A DNA stretch of 64,000 nucleotides from Bartonella sp. M0283. GTDB lineage: Bacteria > Pseudomonadota > Alphaproteobacteria > Rhizobiales > Rhizobiaceae. Of this stretch, positions 30,514 through 40,100 are shown piece after piece. Position 1 is the first letter of the stretch. Each line of letters starts with the position of its first letter. The stretch covers positions 13,321 to 77,320 of the forward strand of contig NZ_JACFSK010000002.1 of NCBI RefSeq assembly GCF_016100455.1, written 5' to 3'. The notes under the pieces were generated by a model. It saw only the letters and a program-made list of their open reading frames with translations. It searched no databases and was not told the origin of the DNA. A program made the position numbers and the translations under genes.

Positions 30514-31503
30514 TCAGGCTGAAATATCGATAATGCCAGCTTCCCCGCTTTCTGAGCCGAATGCCAGCCGATAGCCTTTATCGTCCCAGGCCATAGTTGA
30601 AATGGCACCTTTTCCTGGACGGCGCAAAAGCACTTCTTTCGCATCGGCAAAGCGGATGAACAAAATCATGCCGTCATTAAAACCGGCAGCAACAATGTCT
30701 TCTTCCGGATGGCAGCACACACATGTGACCATGGCATCGGCACGGGTGCCGAGTTCAAGGGGTGCTTTTCCCATCGGTCCATCTTTGGCCTGAAACGGCC
30801 AGACAATGGCAGCCGGAGCGCCGGACGTGGCAAGCCACTTACCTTTGGCACTCCATGACCAACTCTTGACCTTTGCGGGATAGCCGCTCATGCGCAAATG
30901 CTGGTCATCACTCAACCGCCATCCATGCAAGGCATTTTCCTGCATCGACGAAATGACATAACGGCCATCGGGCGAAAATGTAACGGCAAAATGTGCGCCC
31001 TTCCATGTAAGGTCGGTGGGCTTTGTGTCAGCGCCGAGCCAATGCAATGTCACGCCATTATATCGTGCCACCGCAAATCTTAGCCCTTTTGGTGCAAAAG
31101 CAAGATCTTCAACACTGCGCTCGTGATCAAACTCCTGAAGCCTCTTGCCTCCATCGGCTCCCTTGCCGCCATCGGCCCATGCAGTGCGTGAAAAAGCAAA
31201 GGCGTAAGAATTGTCGGGACCGGCTGCAACCGAGGTGATCCACTTTTTTTCATGACGGGCAAGCTCGCTGCATTGAAGGTCACTCGTCGTGCGGCAAATC
31301 CGGCCGTCTTCACCGCCGGTAATAATCGATTTCTTGTCTTTGGCTAAAGCAACGGAGGCAATCCCTTGATGCGCCTCGACCACTTTTTGTTTTTCGCCAA
31401 GCAGGGTGATTTCACCATTTGCCGTCACAAAGACCGGCTGATCATCTAAAAACCCCGCCAACAGGCAATAGCTGTCGAGGTCACAATGTGCAATTGTCGG
31501 CAT
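30514..31503 (-). CDS. WD40-repeat protein
   Basis: A 329-residue predicted beta-propeller. WD-type repeats are visible, for example SVALAKDKKSIITGGEDGRI, VEDLAFAPKGLRFAVARYNG, FAVTFSPDGRYVISSMQENALHGW and VCCHPEEDIVAAGFNDG. No enzymatic motif or signal peptide is present, so it is likely a cytoplasmic scaffold. It lies 16 bp downstream of the COG0523 GTPase and is surely co-transcribed. The pairing suggests that the propeller helps in metal delivery or GTPase docking; that is inference. Confidence 0.85.
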   Translation of the reverse strand: MPTIAHCDLDSYCLLAGFLDDQPVFVTANGEITLLGEKQKVVEAHQGIASVALAKDKKSIITGGEDGRICRTTSDLQCSELARHEKKWITSVAAGPDNSYAFAFSRTAWADGGKGADGGKRLQEFDHERSVEDLAFAPKGLRFAVARYNGVTLHWLGADTKPTDLTWKGAHFAVTFSPDGRYVISSMQENALHGWRLSDDQHLRMSGYPAKVKSWSWSAKGKWLATSGAPAAIVWPFQAKDGPMGKAPLELGTRADAMVTCVCCHPEEDIVAAGFNDGMILFIRFADAKEVLLRRPGKGAISTMAWDDKGYRLAFGSESGEAGIIDISA

Positions 31504-31519
31504 AGATTCCTCTCAAAAC

Positions 31520-32611
31520 TCAGGCACAATTCTCGAAACCGGCTTTGAGCTTTTCGGCATCAAGTTTGCGGCCGATAAAGACCAGACGGCTTTCATGCTT
31601 TTCGCCTTCTTTCCAGGGTCTCTGGCTGTCGCCTTCCAAAATCATATGGACACCTTGCACAACATAACGGTCTTTATCGCCTTTGAAAGCGATAATGCCT
31701 TTAAGTCTTAAAATATCCGGCCCCTGTGTCTGGGTGATCTGCTGGATCCACGGGAAAAACTTGGCCGGATCAAGTTCGCCCGCGCGTAACGAAACCGATT
31801 TTACTGTCACATCATGAAGTGCTGCCCCATGGACATGCTCATCCCCGTCATGGTGGTGATGTTCGTGGTCGTGATGATGGTGGTGATGATCATGATCGTG
31901 ATCATGGTCGCATTCTGGCCCGCAAACATGCTCTTCCTCTTCCTCGTCATGATCGAGAAAATGAGGGTCATTTTCAAGCGCACGGCTCAAATCGAACGCA
32001 CCGCGATCAAGCACTTCGTTCAAATCGACATTGGAACGTTGGGTGCGAAAGATAACAGCAGCAGGATTGATTGCGCGTATTGTTGCTTCAACATCGGCAA
32101 GTTCCTGCGGGGTCACAAGATCGGTCTTGTTCAAAAGGACCACGTCGGCAAAGGCAATCTGGTCTTCTGCTTCACGACTGTCTTTCAACTCCAACGGCAA
32201 ATGTTTTGCGTCGACGAGTGCCACAACAGCATCAAGTTGCGATTTTGCCCTGACATCATCATCCATAAAAAATGTCTGTGCAACAGGAACCGGATCGGCA
32301 AGACCGGTTGTTTCGATAATGATACCGTCAAACCGGCCGGGACGGCGCATCAAACCGTCAACAACACGGACAAGATCGCCGCGCACTGTGCAGCAGATAC
32401 AACCATTATTCATCTCGTAAATTTCTTCGTCTGATTCGACAATCAGATCATTATCAATGCCGATCTCGCCGAATTCATTGACAATGACAGCATAATGCTT
32501 GCCATGATTTTCTGTCAAAATCCGGTTGAGAAGTGTGGTCTTTCCTGCCCCCAGATAACCGGTCAGAACAGTTACCGGAATTTTGCGGGGTGTTTTTTCA
32601 GTCTCGCTCAT
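31520..32611 (-). CDS. COG0523/CobW-family metal-chaperone GTPase
   Basis: A 363-residue G3E GTPase. Walker A is [13 protein letters not shown] (about residues 18-30), the metal-binding motif C71-x-C73-C74 is present, and NKTDL recognises guanine. A long His/Asp/Glu-rich stretch (about residues 229-262) can hold several zinc ions. The C-terminal CobW domain follows. Relatives such as ZigA and ZagA hand zinc to client enzymes under zinc starvation. I chose the ATG at 32611, with AAAGG upstream, over an in-frame TTG at 32626. No clear Zur box was found. Confidence 0.9.
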   Translation of the reverse strand: MSETEKTPRKIPVTVLTGYLGAGKTTLLNRILTENHGKHYAVIVNEFGEIGIDNDLIVESDEEIYEMNNGCICCTVRGDLVRVVDGLMRRPGRFDGIIIETTGLADPVPVAQTFFMDDDVRAKSQLDAVVALVDAKHLPLELKDSREAEDQIAFADVVLLNKTDLVTPQELADVEATIRAINPAAVIFRTQRSNVDLNEVLDRGAFDLSRALENDPHFLDHDEEEEEHVCGPECDHDHDHDHHHHHHDHEHHHHDGDEHVHGAALHDVTVKSVSLRAGELDPAKFFPWIQQITQTQGPDILRLKGIIAFKGDKDRYVVQGVHMILEGDSQRPWKEGEKHESRLVFIGRKLDAEKLKAGFENCA

Positions 32612-32697
32612 AGCATGACCTTTCAAATGACGGGAATTTTTACTGTTGTCGATATAGGCAATGTCGCTAACAATTTCTAGCTTTGGAAAAAGGCTTT

Positions 32698-33444
32698 CTA
32701 GGCGAGTTCGTCAATATCAAAAGCGAACATATCCTCAACAAGGCCGCTAAAACCTCCGATTGCGTGATCGAATATTGCTTTTCCTGCCTCTCTATTTGCG
32801 GCAAGTGCATTTCCTGAGGCCCCCAGTCTATTGATATCCGCCATTTTCCAGCCGAAGGGAAATGGCCCATAAGCCCTGAGATATTTGAATTTTTCTTGAA
32901 GCTCTTTTTGCCAATTGGAAAAATTTTGTGCTTTTTCCATATTGACGGTGTCGGGCGCAAGATAAAGCATAAGTGACGTTTCAATAAAGCCGGCATGAAT
33001 ATCAAGGGCTTTTTCCTCGACCGTCATCAAACCTTCCGGCAGACCAAACCGTCCCCAACTGGTAGCAACGGCAAGCATTTTGAAACGACAACGCAATTCG
33101 GTAATGACAATATTCATCAATGGCGAATTGCCACCATGAGCATTGAGGATGAGAATTTTTTTAATTCCTTTTTTATAGCAATCGGCACCAATCGAAATCC
33201 AACGTTCAATTGCTTCTGAATATCCCAATGTTTTTGTGAGCGGCCGTTCTTTATGTTCAATCGAATAGCCGATAGATTCAACCTTCAGTGGTGTCAGACG
33301 TTTCGAGTTGCTTGGAAACAAGGATGCAAGACGTTCAGCAAAAGCACCGGCAATGACAGCATCAGTCGTCGGCGGCAAATGAGGTCCATGATATTCATGG
33401 GCACCCAAAGGCAAAATTGCTATTATTTGATCGGTTTTATTCAC
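32698..33444 (-). CDS. creatininase-family amidohydrolase
   Basis: A 248-residue protein of the creatinine amidohydrolase fold, a binuclear metal enzyme. Metal ligands are visible: Glu and His in [12 protein letters not shown], the Asp in TTDAVIAG, the His in LNAHGGN, and Glu in FIETSLML. Relatives hydrolyse creatinine, pyrimidine-pathway or riboflavin-pathway formamides, or trim mycofactocin peptide, so the substrate cannot be named. It is divergent from a MarR regulator that may control it. It could be linked to the metallochaperone downstream (87 bp away), since it needs metals. Confidence 0.86.
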   Translation of the reverse strand: MNKTDQIIAILPLGAHEYHGPHLPPTTDAVIAGAFAERLASLFPSNSKRLTPLKVESIGYSIEHKERPLTKTLGYSEAIERWISIGADCYKKGIKKILILNAHGGNSPLMNIVITELRCRFKMLAVATSWGRFGLPEGLMTVEEKALDIHAGFIETSLMLYLAPDTVNMEKAQNFSNWQKELQEKFKYLRAYGPFPFGWKMADINRLGASGNALAANREAGKAIFDHAIGGFSGLVEDMFAFDIDELA

Positions 33445-33611
33445 TGTTTTAATCCTTATCGAATTATTTTTATTTGGTTATACACAGAATTTGTTCGCTT
33501 TACATGGTACAATAAAAATCACCATTTTGTGAAAATCAACGAATCAGATTGATATACTAGATGAGCGAATAGCTAATTCTTCTAAAAACGTCTTCGGGGA
33601 GACATAGATAA

Positions 33612-34091
33612 ATGCTAGACAAAACTCAGATACCAGCGTTGGACATCTTTCAATCAACAGCAAGAATGATGAAAACTTTATTGGCTCGTCGTCTTTATGA
33701 ATTCGGCTTATATGCTGGTCAAGATAGAATAATTTTGTTGTTGGCGATGAAAGACGGGCAATCGCCCGGAAGCCTGGCCAAACGCTTGGGCGTAAAACCT
33801 CCCACAGTAACAAAAACAATAGCACGTCTTCAGGAACAAGGTTTTGTTACCAAGCGCGGTTCACACAAAGACCAGCGCCAACTTCATGTTTTCCTGACAA
33901 AAGATGGCCATAAAATTGTTGACCTGATCGAAAGGGCGATTGCGGAGACAGAGAGGGAAGTAACAGGCGGTCTTGATGAACAAGAGCAGTTTACACTGCT
34001 CACACTCATGGACAGAATCCATAAAAATCTTGAGCAGCGGCAATCGCTTTTAACTGATATTTATATCGATGAACATGCGAGCATTATTTAA
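33612..34091 (+). CDS. MarR-family transcriptional regulator
   Basis: A 159-residue winged helix-turn-helix regulator. The recognition region is about residues 45-100 (GSLAKRLGVKPPTVTKTIARL, then the wing with KDQRQLHVFLT), flanked by helices for dimerisation. It lies 167 bp from the divergent creatininase-family gene, the natural candidate target. The ligand is unknown. Confidence 0.88.
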   Translation: MLDKTQIPALDIFQSTARMMKTLLARRLYEFGLYAGQDRIILLLAMKDGQSPGSLAKRLGVKPPTVTKTIARLQEQGFVTKRGSHKDQRQLHVFLTKDGHKIVDLIERAIAETEREVTGGLDEQEQFTLLTLMDRIHKNLEQRQSLLTDIYIDEHASII

Positions 34092-34404
34092 GAGCTGGCT
34101 TAGCACTTAAAATAACAGTTGAACTCAAGTAATTATCGAGATGTGGAAAAAAATTTCCGCCTCTTTTAAATGACCGATAAAATGACGAGGCGAATTTGCA
34201 AGAAAGATTCCATTTTCCCTTGCACTAATTAATTGTGCATTGAACAAAGCTGTTTAAAACGCCTATAGTTTTCTTTAAAACAGAAGTTTATCAATTAGTC
34301 CGGAAGCGTGACGACTTTCCTCGAACCAATCGAGGAAATTCCCGTTCTTCCGATTTGACGGTTTAAACGCTAAAATTTAATTCATGTTCGAGGGATGATG
34401 AGCA
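34092..34404. other. spacer upstream of the LacI-family gene
   Basis: About 310 bp with a short inverted motif TTTCCTCGA...TCGAGGAAA near 34315-34337 (TTCCTCGAACCAATCGAGGAA) about 70 bp before the LacI-type gene. This 8-bp dyad (TTCCTCGA / TCGAGGAA around ACCAA) could be an operator for autoregulation. No gene is seen. Confidence 0.5.
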
Positions 34405-35430
34405 TTGGCACAAAAAATTAAACTTTCCACAATTGCTGATGCGTTGAATGTTTCGACAGCCACCGTCTCGTTGGCACTGCGTGACAGCCCGCTGGTAGCA
34501 GATGATACACGTGAAAAAATCAAGGATTACGCCCGTAATATCGGCTATATTTATAATCGCCGTGCAGCAAGTTTGCGCACATCGCGCTCGGGCATTGTGG
34601 GGGTTGTTGTCCACGACATTATGAATCCGTTTTTTGCCGAAATATTGCGCTCGATTGAAACGGAACTCGACCGTTCACGGCAAACATTCATCCTCTCCAA
34701 CCATTATGACCAATTGGACAAGCAACGCAATTTTCTGGAAACGCTTCTCCAGCTTGGTGCAGATGGCGTGATCATGTCACCGGCAATCGGCACCCCTGCA
34801 AAAGACATTGAAATGGCACAAAATAACGGTTTGCCTGTTGTCTTTGTTGCCCGCCATGTTGAAGGAGTGGACGTACCGGTTTTTCGCGGCGACGATACTT
34901 ACGGCATTTCTCTTGCCACCAACCATCTTATCTCGCTCGGGCATAAATGCATCGCGATGGTTGGCGGTACCGACTATACCTCGACAGGCCATGACCGTTA
35001 TGAAGGCTATCGCCATGCCATGCAACTTGCCGGACTTGAGGTCAAACCGGAATGGCGTCTTGAAGGACCGCGGACAAAACAGGCTGGCTTCGAGATAGCG
35101 CCGCAATTTCTGGCACTCAAAGATAAACCGACTGCCGCCGTCTGTTTCAATGACCTTGCCGCAATCGGCTTGATGAACGGAATTGCCCGTGCCGGCCTTA
35201 TTGCGGGACGGGATATTTCTGTGACGGGCTATGATGATCTTGAAGAAGCTGAAATTGCCACCCCCTCACTCACAACAGTCTGGAACGGTCAGCGGGAAGT
35301 CGGAAGGCGTGCAGCGCGTGCGCTCCTTGACCTTTTAAACGGAATCGAAGTCAAGAATGGTCATGATCTCATTAAACCGGAACTGCGCATTCGCCAGTCA
35401 ACCGGTCGCATGGCACCGCGAAAAGACTGA
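34405..35430 (+). CDS. LacI-family transcriptional regulator
   Basis: A 341-residue repressor-type protein: N-terminal LacI helix-turn-helix with hinge (about 4-60: LSTIADALNVSTATVSLALR) and a periplasmic-binding-protein-like ligand domain (GIVGVVVHDIMNPFFAEILR onward; ISVTGYDDLEEAEIATPSLTT near the end). The start appears to be TTG at 34405: GAGGGA lies upstream, and the nearby ATGs are out of frame. No sugar gene is adjacent, so ligand and regulon are unknown. Confidence 0.9.
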   Translation: MAQKIKLSTIADALNVSTATVSLALRDSPLVADDTREKIKDYARNIGYIYNRRAASLRTSRSGIVGVVVHDIMNPFFAEILRSIETELDRSRQTFILSNHYDQLDKQRNFLETLLQLGADGVIMSPAIGTPAKDIEMAQNNGLPVVFVARHVEGVDVPVFRGDDTYGISLATNHLISLGHKCIAMVGGTDYTSTGHDRYEGYRHAMQLAGLEVKPEWRLEGPRTKQAGFEIAPQFLALKDKPTAAVCFNDLAAIGLMNGIARAGLIAGRDISVTGYDDLEEAEIATPSLTTVWNGQREVGRRAARALLDLLNGIEVKNGHDLIKPELRIRQSTGRMAPRKD

Positions 35431-35888
35431 AAACTTTCAATATCTGATATCCTATTATTCCGGCATGGCAGGATGAATTTCGTTTGTTTGCGAGTATAGT
35501 ATTTCTTTCCAAAAAACTCCGCTGTGTTTAGGCGCGATTGTTCAAGCACAATTCCGATGGAGAATTCGGGTGTAATAGCAGCAAAACTTCTTTCCGGGCA
35601 ATGTACCAATTCTCTTCCGGTAAAGTTACGAATTTTTCTATTTTTAAAAGCTTCAGAAAAATCGCTCCCGCTTCATCAAAACGATTTTTTAAAAAATGTT
35701 ACGACAAGAGCCGAACAAACAGCCATTGAAAAAATAAATAAATCTGGCCCTTCAAACGCAAACAAGGTTTTATAATTTGCCGGCCTGGCTTTCTTGCACG
35801 AAGGAATATTCTAGCTTTGGAACCTTTCTTCAATTTTTTCGAAATGCCTGTTCTTCAAGACGCCCGTTTTTCCAAACTGACTATTTTT
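35431..35888. other. spacer between the LacI-family gene and the C26 hydrolase gene
   Basis: About 460 bp between convergent genes without a supported gene. Near 35853-35925 the phrase TTCAAGAC(G/A)(C)CC(G)GTTTTT recurs in degenerate form (35855, 35889 and 35904 regions), overlapping the end of the hydrolase gene. Confidence 0.4.
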
Positions 35889-36665
35889 TCAAGACACCGG
35901 TTTTTGAAGACGCCGATCTTTATGATGATGAACCGCCGCGCCGAATGCTTTGAATATCTTGTTTGATGGTATATCGCTTGTTGCCCAATATTCGGGATGC
36001 CATTGGACACCAAGTGCAAACTCTTTTGCATCCTTCACACTGACGGCTTCAATTGTGCCATCGGGCGCTGTTGCTTCGGCAACAAGACGCGGCGCCAGCT
36101 TGTTGATTCCCTGTTGGTGAACAGAATTCACCATGATTTCGCCCGTTCCTACAATGTTTGCAAGCAATGTATTCGCGCTCACATGAACCGGTTGCCTGAT
36201 GGCAAATTTTTTGTCACTATCACTTTTATCATTCGCTCTGTGATCGAGTTTCCCCGGTATTTTTTGTAGCGCCGGTGAAAGTGTTCCGCCAAGAGCGACA
36301 TTGAGTTCCTGTATGCCGCGACAAATGGCAAGAAGCGGCAAACCTTGCCTGATTGCCGCATCAATGAGGAAAAAAGATGTTTCGTCTCGGGCAAAATCGA
36401 ATGGTTCATGGTCGGCGGTTGCCGTTTCACCATAACGCGCCGGATTTACATTGGATTTTGCGCCGGTGATGAGAACACCATCAACCACCGCAAGGATAGA
36501 CTGGACATCGGCTCCGGCCCCAAGTGATGGCACGATAAGGGCGGCAACATCGGCCACTTTCGACGCGGCTTCAAGATATTGCTGAGGTGCACCATGCCAG
36601 ACATAACCTTCAAAAGCTGGGCAATCGGCAGGTACCGCAATAAGCGGTTTTAAATGTTCAGCCAT
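35889..36665 (-). CDS. gamma-glutamyl-gamma-aminobutyrate hydrolase-like (peptidase C26)
   Basis: A 258-residue class I glutamine-amidotransferase-fold hydrolase. The nucleophile Cys sits in LLAICRGIQELN, and the catalytic His/Glu in GVQWHPEYW. PuuD of this family cleaves gamma-Glu-GABA in putrescine catabolism; other members act on different gamma-glutamyl compounds. No other Puu gene is near, so only the reaction class is safe. The extreme C-terminus overlaps a repetitive segment and may be variable. Confidence 0.86.
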   Translation of the reverse strand: MAEHLKPLIAVPADCPAFEGYVWHGAPQQYLEAASKVADVAALIVPSLGAGADVQSILAVVDGVLITGAKSNVNPARYGETATADHEPFDFARDETSFFLIDAAIRQGLPLLAICRGIQELNVALGGTLSPALQKIPGKLDHRANDKSDSDKKFAIRQPVHVSANTLLANIVGTGEIMVNSVHQQGINKLAPRLVAEATAPDGTIEAVSVKDAKEFALGVQWHPEYWATSDIPSNKIFKAFGAAVHHHKDRRLQKPVS

Positions 36666-36951
36666 TTGTGTTCCCTTTTTATATTTTTAGGTCAATATTT
36701 GAGGAAAACCGGCTTTTGTCAAATGACCGGTTTTCATTGAGACCGGCACATTTGAAAAAGTTTTTCCCGGAACTATCCACGGTCAGAGAAGTGAAAAACG
36801 AAATTTTAGCAAAAGCACTGGAAATAATGTGGTTTTACCGTTACTACTAAATCGTTTCGATTTTTCTGAAATAATCCGGCATTGTGAATAGGTGGGGAGA
36901 AGAGACTGTTGATAGACAGCCTGTCTTCCCTGAAACTCAAGGAGATAACAT

Positions 36952-38229
36952 TTGGGTCAAACAATTTTTGTTGCCAAAGAAACAGCCGAAGGGGAAACGC
37001 GCGTTGCCGCATCTCCGGAAACTGTCAAAAAGCTTATCAATCTCGGCTATGATGTGTCGGTCGAGAAAGGTGCCGGTCTCCAGTCCTTGATAAGTGACGA
37101 GGACTACAAGGAAGCCGGTGCAAAAATCGTTGGTGTAAACGAAGCTAATAAAGCCGACATCATTTTGAAATTGCGCCGTCCGGATGCCAAGGAAATATCC
37201 CTCTATAAAAAGGGTGCCAACCTTATCGGCATTCTCGATCCATTCGGTCACGAGGATGATGTCAAGGCCATGGCCAAAGCCGGACTAAATGCTTTTTCAA
37301 TGGAATTCATGCCGCGCATTACGCGTGCGCAAGTCATGGATGTTCTGTCATCACAGGCAAATCTTGCCGGTTATCAGGCAGTGATTGATGCTGCCGAATA
37401 TTACGACCGTGCCCTTCCCATGATGATGACCGCGGCAGGAACCGTTCCGGCTGCCAAGGTTTTCGTTATGGGCGCCGGCGTTGCCGGTCTTCAGGCAATT
37501 GCCACCGCACGACGGCTTGGTGCATCGGTTACAGCAAATGACGTCCGTCCTGCCGCAAAAGAACAGGTCGCTTCCCTTGGTGCAAAATTCATCGCCGTCG
37601 AGGATGATGAATTCAAAGCGGCTGAAACAGCTGGCGGCTATGCCAAGGAAATGTCGAAAGAATATCAGCAAAAGCAAGCGGTTTTGACTGCCGAGCATAT
37701 TGCCAAACAGGATATTGTTATTACAACCGCTTTGATTCCCGGTCGTCCGGCACCACGGCTTATCACCAAGGATATGCTCAAAACCATGCGCCAGGGTTCG
37801 GTCGTAGTTGATCTTGCTGTTGAAAGAGGTGGCAATGTCGAAGGCGCCGTTGCCAACAAGGTTGTTGAAGTGGAAGGCGTTAAAATTATCGGCTTTACCA
37901 ATGTTCCGGGCCGCATTGCCGCTACTGCTTCAAAGCTTTATGCGCGCAATCTTTATGCCTTTGTCGATATCATGACAAACAAGGAGACGAAGGCATTTAC
38001 CATCGACCGGAATGACGAGCTTGTGAAAGCAACATTGCTTACTTTTGACGGTCATGTTGTTCATCCCCGCTTTGCAGAAGAATCGGAGAAAAAAGCCGCC
38101 GATAAAAAACCGTCTTTAGCAAAAAAAGCCGATGAAAAGGCTGAAAAACCGGCAAAGCACACATCCTCGAAATCTAAAGAAACAGCCGCAAAAGCGGATA
38201 AAAAACCAAATGAAAAAGGAGCCAAATAA
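36952..38229 (+). CDS. pntA: NAD(P) transhydrogenase subunit alpha part 1
   Basis: A 425-residue cytoplasmic, NAD(H)-binding dI domain of the proton-translocating transhydrogenase. Motifs include [20 protein letters not shown] and the nucleotide loop [20 protein letters not shown]. The start is TTG at 36952, preceded by GGAG at seven bases; no ATG fits. The last ~45 residues are a Lys/Ala/Glu-rich tail after the conserved domain, linking toward the membrane subunit. It overlaps the next gene as TAATG. The split form (three genes) is the one found in Rhodospirillum and rhizobia. Confidence 0.93.
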   Translation: MGQTIFVAKETAEGETRVAASPETVKKLINLGYDVSVEKGAGLQSLISDEDYKEAGAKIVGVNEANKADIILKLRRPDAKEISLYKKGANLIGILDPFGHEDDVKAMAKAGLNAFSMEFMPRITRAQVMDVLSSQANLAGYQAVIDAAEYYDRALPMMMTAAGTVPAAKVFVMGAGVAGLQAIATARRLGASVTANDVRPAAKEQVASLGAKFIAVEDDEFKAAETAGGYAKEMSKEYQQKQAVLTAEHIAKQDIVITTALIPGRPAPRLITKDMLKTMRQGSVVVDLAVERGGNVEGAVANKVVEVEGVKIIGFTNVPGRIAATASKLYARNLYAFVDIMTNKETKAFTIDRNDELVKATLLTFDGHVVHPRFAEESEKKAADKKPSLAKKADEKAEKPAKHTSSKSKETAAKADKKPNEKGAK

Positions 38230-38639
38230 TGTCTAACGAGGCTCTCGACAAAGCCCTTCAAGGTCTCGATCAGGCCATTGCCGCTGTGCGCGAAGCTGGC
38301 GGCCAAATTTCCAATAATGCGGCTGAAGCCGTTCACAATGCGACAGGCGGTGTCATTGACCCGTTCATTTTCCAGTTTGCGATCTTCGTACTGGCAATTT
38401 TTGTCGGCTATTACGTTGTCTGGGCCGTCACGCCGGCTCTCCATACACCGCTCATGGCTGTTACCAACGCGATTTCTTCGGTTATCGTCGTTGGTGCGCT
38501 GCTTGCTGTCGGCCTTTCGGCTTCAGGTTTCGCAAGCACTTTCGGTTTCATCGCTTTGGTACTTGCAAGCGTCAATATTTTCGGCGGCTTTCTCGTTACC
38601 CAGCGCATGCTTGCCATGTACAAGAAAAAAGATAAGTGA
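38229..38639 (+). CDS. pntAB: NAD(P) transhydrogenase subunit alpha part 2
   Basis: A 136-residue membrane protein with three to four helices (about 45-130), corresponding to the membrane part of the alpha subunit. Motifs include [27 protein letters not shown] and the [13 protein letters not shown] end, which contributes to the proton channel. The N-terminal 40 residues are soluble. It starts inside the stop of pntA (TAATG) and its stop is followed 11 bp later by pntB. Confidence 0.93.
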   Translation: MSNEALDKALQGLDQAIAAVREAGGQISNNAAEAVHNATGGVIDPFIFQFAIFVLAIFVGYYVVWAVTPALHTPLMAVTNAISSVIVVGALLAVGLSASGFASTFGFIALVLASVNIFGGFLVTQRMLAMYKKKDK

Positions 38640-38650
38640 GGCTTGAACCT

Positions 38651-40051
38651 ATGAGTGTTAATTTTGCAGCCTTCCTTTATCTCGTCTCCGGTGTCCTGTT
38701 CATCATGGCACTGCGCGGACTTTCCCATCCGACAACCAGCCGGAAAGGCAATGCCTATGGCATGGTCGGCATGGCTGTTGCCATTATCACGACATTGCTG
38801 CTCGCCCGTCCAAGCTTTGGTGGCCTTGTCCTTATTATTATAGGTATTGCCATTGGTGGCGCTATCGGTGCCGTCATTGCCCGCCGCATTGCCATGACTG
38901 CAATGCCGCAACTTGTTGCCTCTTTCCATTCGCTTGTCGGCCTTGCTGCTGTTATGGTGGCTGCCGGTGCGCTTTATTCGCCGCATTCATTCGGTATCGG
39001 CGAAATCGGCTCCATTCATGGACGGGCACTTGTTGAAATGGCAATCGGTGTCGCAATCGGTGCGATAACCTTTACCGGTTCCATCATTGCATTCCTGAAA
39101 CTTGATGGACGTATGTCCGGCAAACCGATCATTTTGCCGAACCGTCACTTGATCAATATTGTTCTTGCAGCGGCAATTGTTATCCTCATCGCAACGCTTG
39201 TCGGAACCGAAAGCCATCTGGTTTTCTGGCTTATTGTTCTTTTGTCGCTTGTTATCGGTGTTACATTGATTGTGCCGATCGGTGGCGCGGATATGCCGGT
39301 TGTTGTTTCCATGCTCAATTCCTATTCGGGATGGGCCGCCGCAGGTATCGGCTTCACGCTCGGAAATATGGCTTTGATCATCACCGGCGCGCTGGTTGGT
39401 TCATCGGGGGCTATTCTTTCCTACATTATGTGTAAAGGCATGAACCGCTCGTTCATTTCGGTGATACTCGGCGGATTTGGTGGTGAAACTGCCGGCCCTG
39501 CCGGAAATAATGAAGTTGAACGCCGTCCGGTCAAACAGGGTTCGGCTGACGACGCCGCATTCATTATGAAAAACGCCAACAAGGTCATTATCGTACCGGG
39601 ATATGGTATGGCCGTTGCACAGGCCCAGCACGCATTGCGTGAAATGGCCGACAAGCTCAAGGAAAACGGTGTCGAAGTCAAATATGCCATTCATCCGGTT
39701 GCCGGTCGTATGCCCGGTCACATGAATGTGCTGCTTGCCGAAGCCAATGTGCCTTATGACGAAGTCTTCGAGCTTGACGATATCAATTCCGAATTTGCCG
39801 AAGCAGATGTTGCTTTTGTCATTGGTGCCAACGACGTAACCAACCCTGCCGCAAAATCGGATCCATCTTCGCCTATTTATGGCATGCCGATTCTCGATGT
39901 ATCGAAAGCGGGAACAGTTCTGTTCCTGAAACGTGGTATGGGAACAGGCTATTCGGGCGTTGAAAACGAGCTGTTTTTCCGTGACAACACCATGATGCTT
40001 TTTGGCGATGCCAAAAAAATGGTCGAAAGCATTGTCAAAGCCATGGAATAA
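38651..40051 (+). CDS. pntB: NAD(P) transhydrogenase subunit beta
   Basis: A 466-residue protein with eight to nine membrane helices followed by the NADP(H)-binding dIII domain (about 290-466; VIIVPGYGMAVAQAQHAL, HPVAGRMPGHMNVLLAEA, GANDVTNPAA). With the two alpha parts it uses the proton gradient to drive NADPH formation from NADH. I chose the ATG at 38651 over an in-frame GTG at 38636, since MSVNFAAFLYLVSGVLFI is the normal start. A strong terminator ends the operon. Confidence 0.94.
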   Translation: MSVNFAAFLYLVSGVLFIMALRGLSHPTTSRKGNAYGMVGMAVAIITTLLLARPSFGGLVLIIIGIAIGGAIGAVIARRIAMTAMPQLVASFHSLVGLAAVMVAAGALYSPHSFGIGEIGSIHGRALVEMAIGVAIGAITFTGSIIAFLKLDGRMSGKPIILPNRHLINIVLAAAIVILIATLVGTESHLVFWLIVLLSLVIGVTLIVPIGGADMPVVVSMLNSYSGWAAAGIGFTLGNMALIITGALVGSSGAILSYIMCKGMNRSFISVILGGFGGETAGPAGNNEVERRPVKQGSADDAAFIMKNANKVIIVPGYGMAVAQAQHALREMADKLKENGVEVKYAIHPVAGRMPGHMNVLLAEANVPYDEVFELDDINSEFAEADVAFVIGANDVTNPAAKSDPSSPIYGMPILDVSKAGTVLFLKRGMGTGYSGVENELFFRDNTMMLFGDAKKMVESIVKAME

Positions 40052-40059
40052 TCCTTAAG

Positions 40060-40088
40060 ATGCCGCCAACAAGGCGGCATTTTTTTTT
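40060..40088 (+). terminator. rho-independent terminator after pntB
   Basis: A perfect stem ATGCCGCC / GGCGGCAT around AACAA, followed by nine T, just after the pntB stop and before nnrS. Confidence 0.93.
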
Positions 40089-40100
40089 AGAGGAACAATC

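Noticed and set aside
32612..32697. Zur box upstream of the COG0523 GTPase
   Set aside because: A weak TGTT...AACA symmetry is present but matches the alphaproteobacterial consensus poorly.
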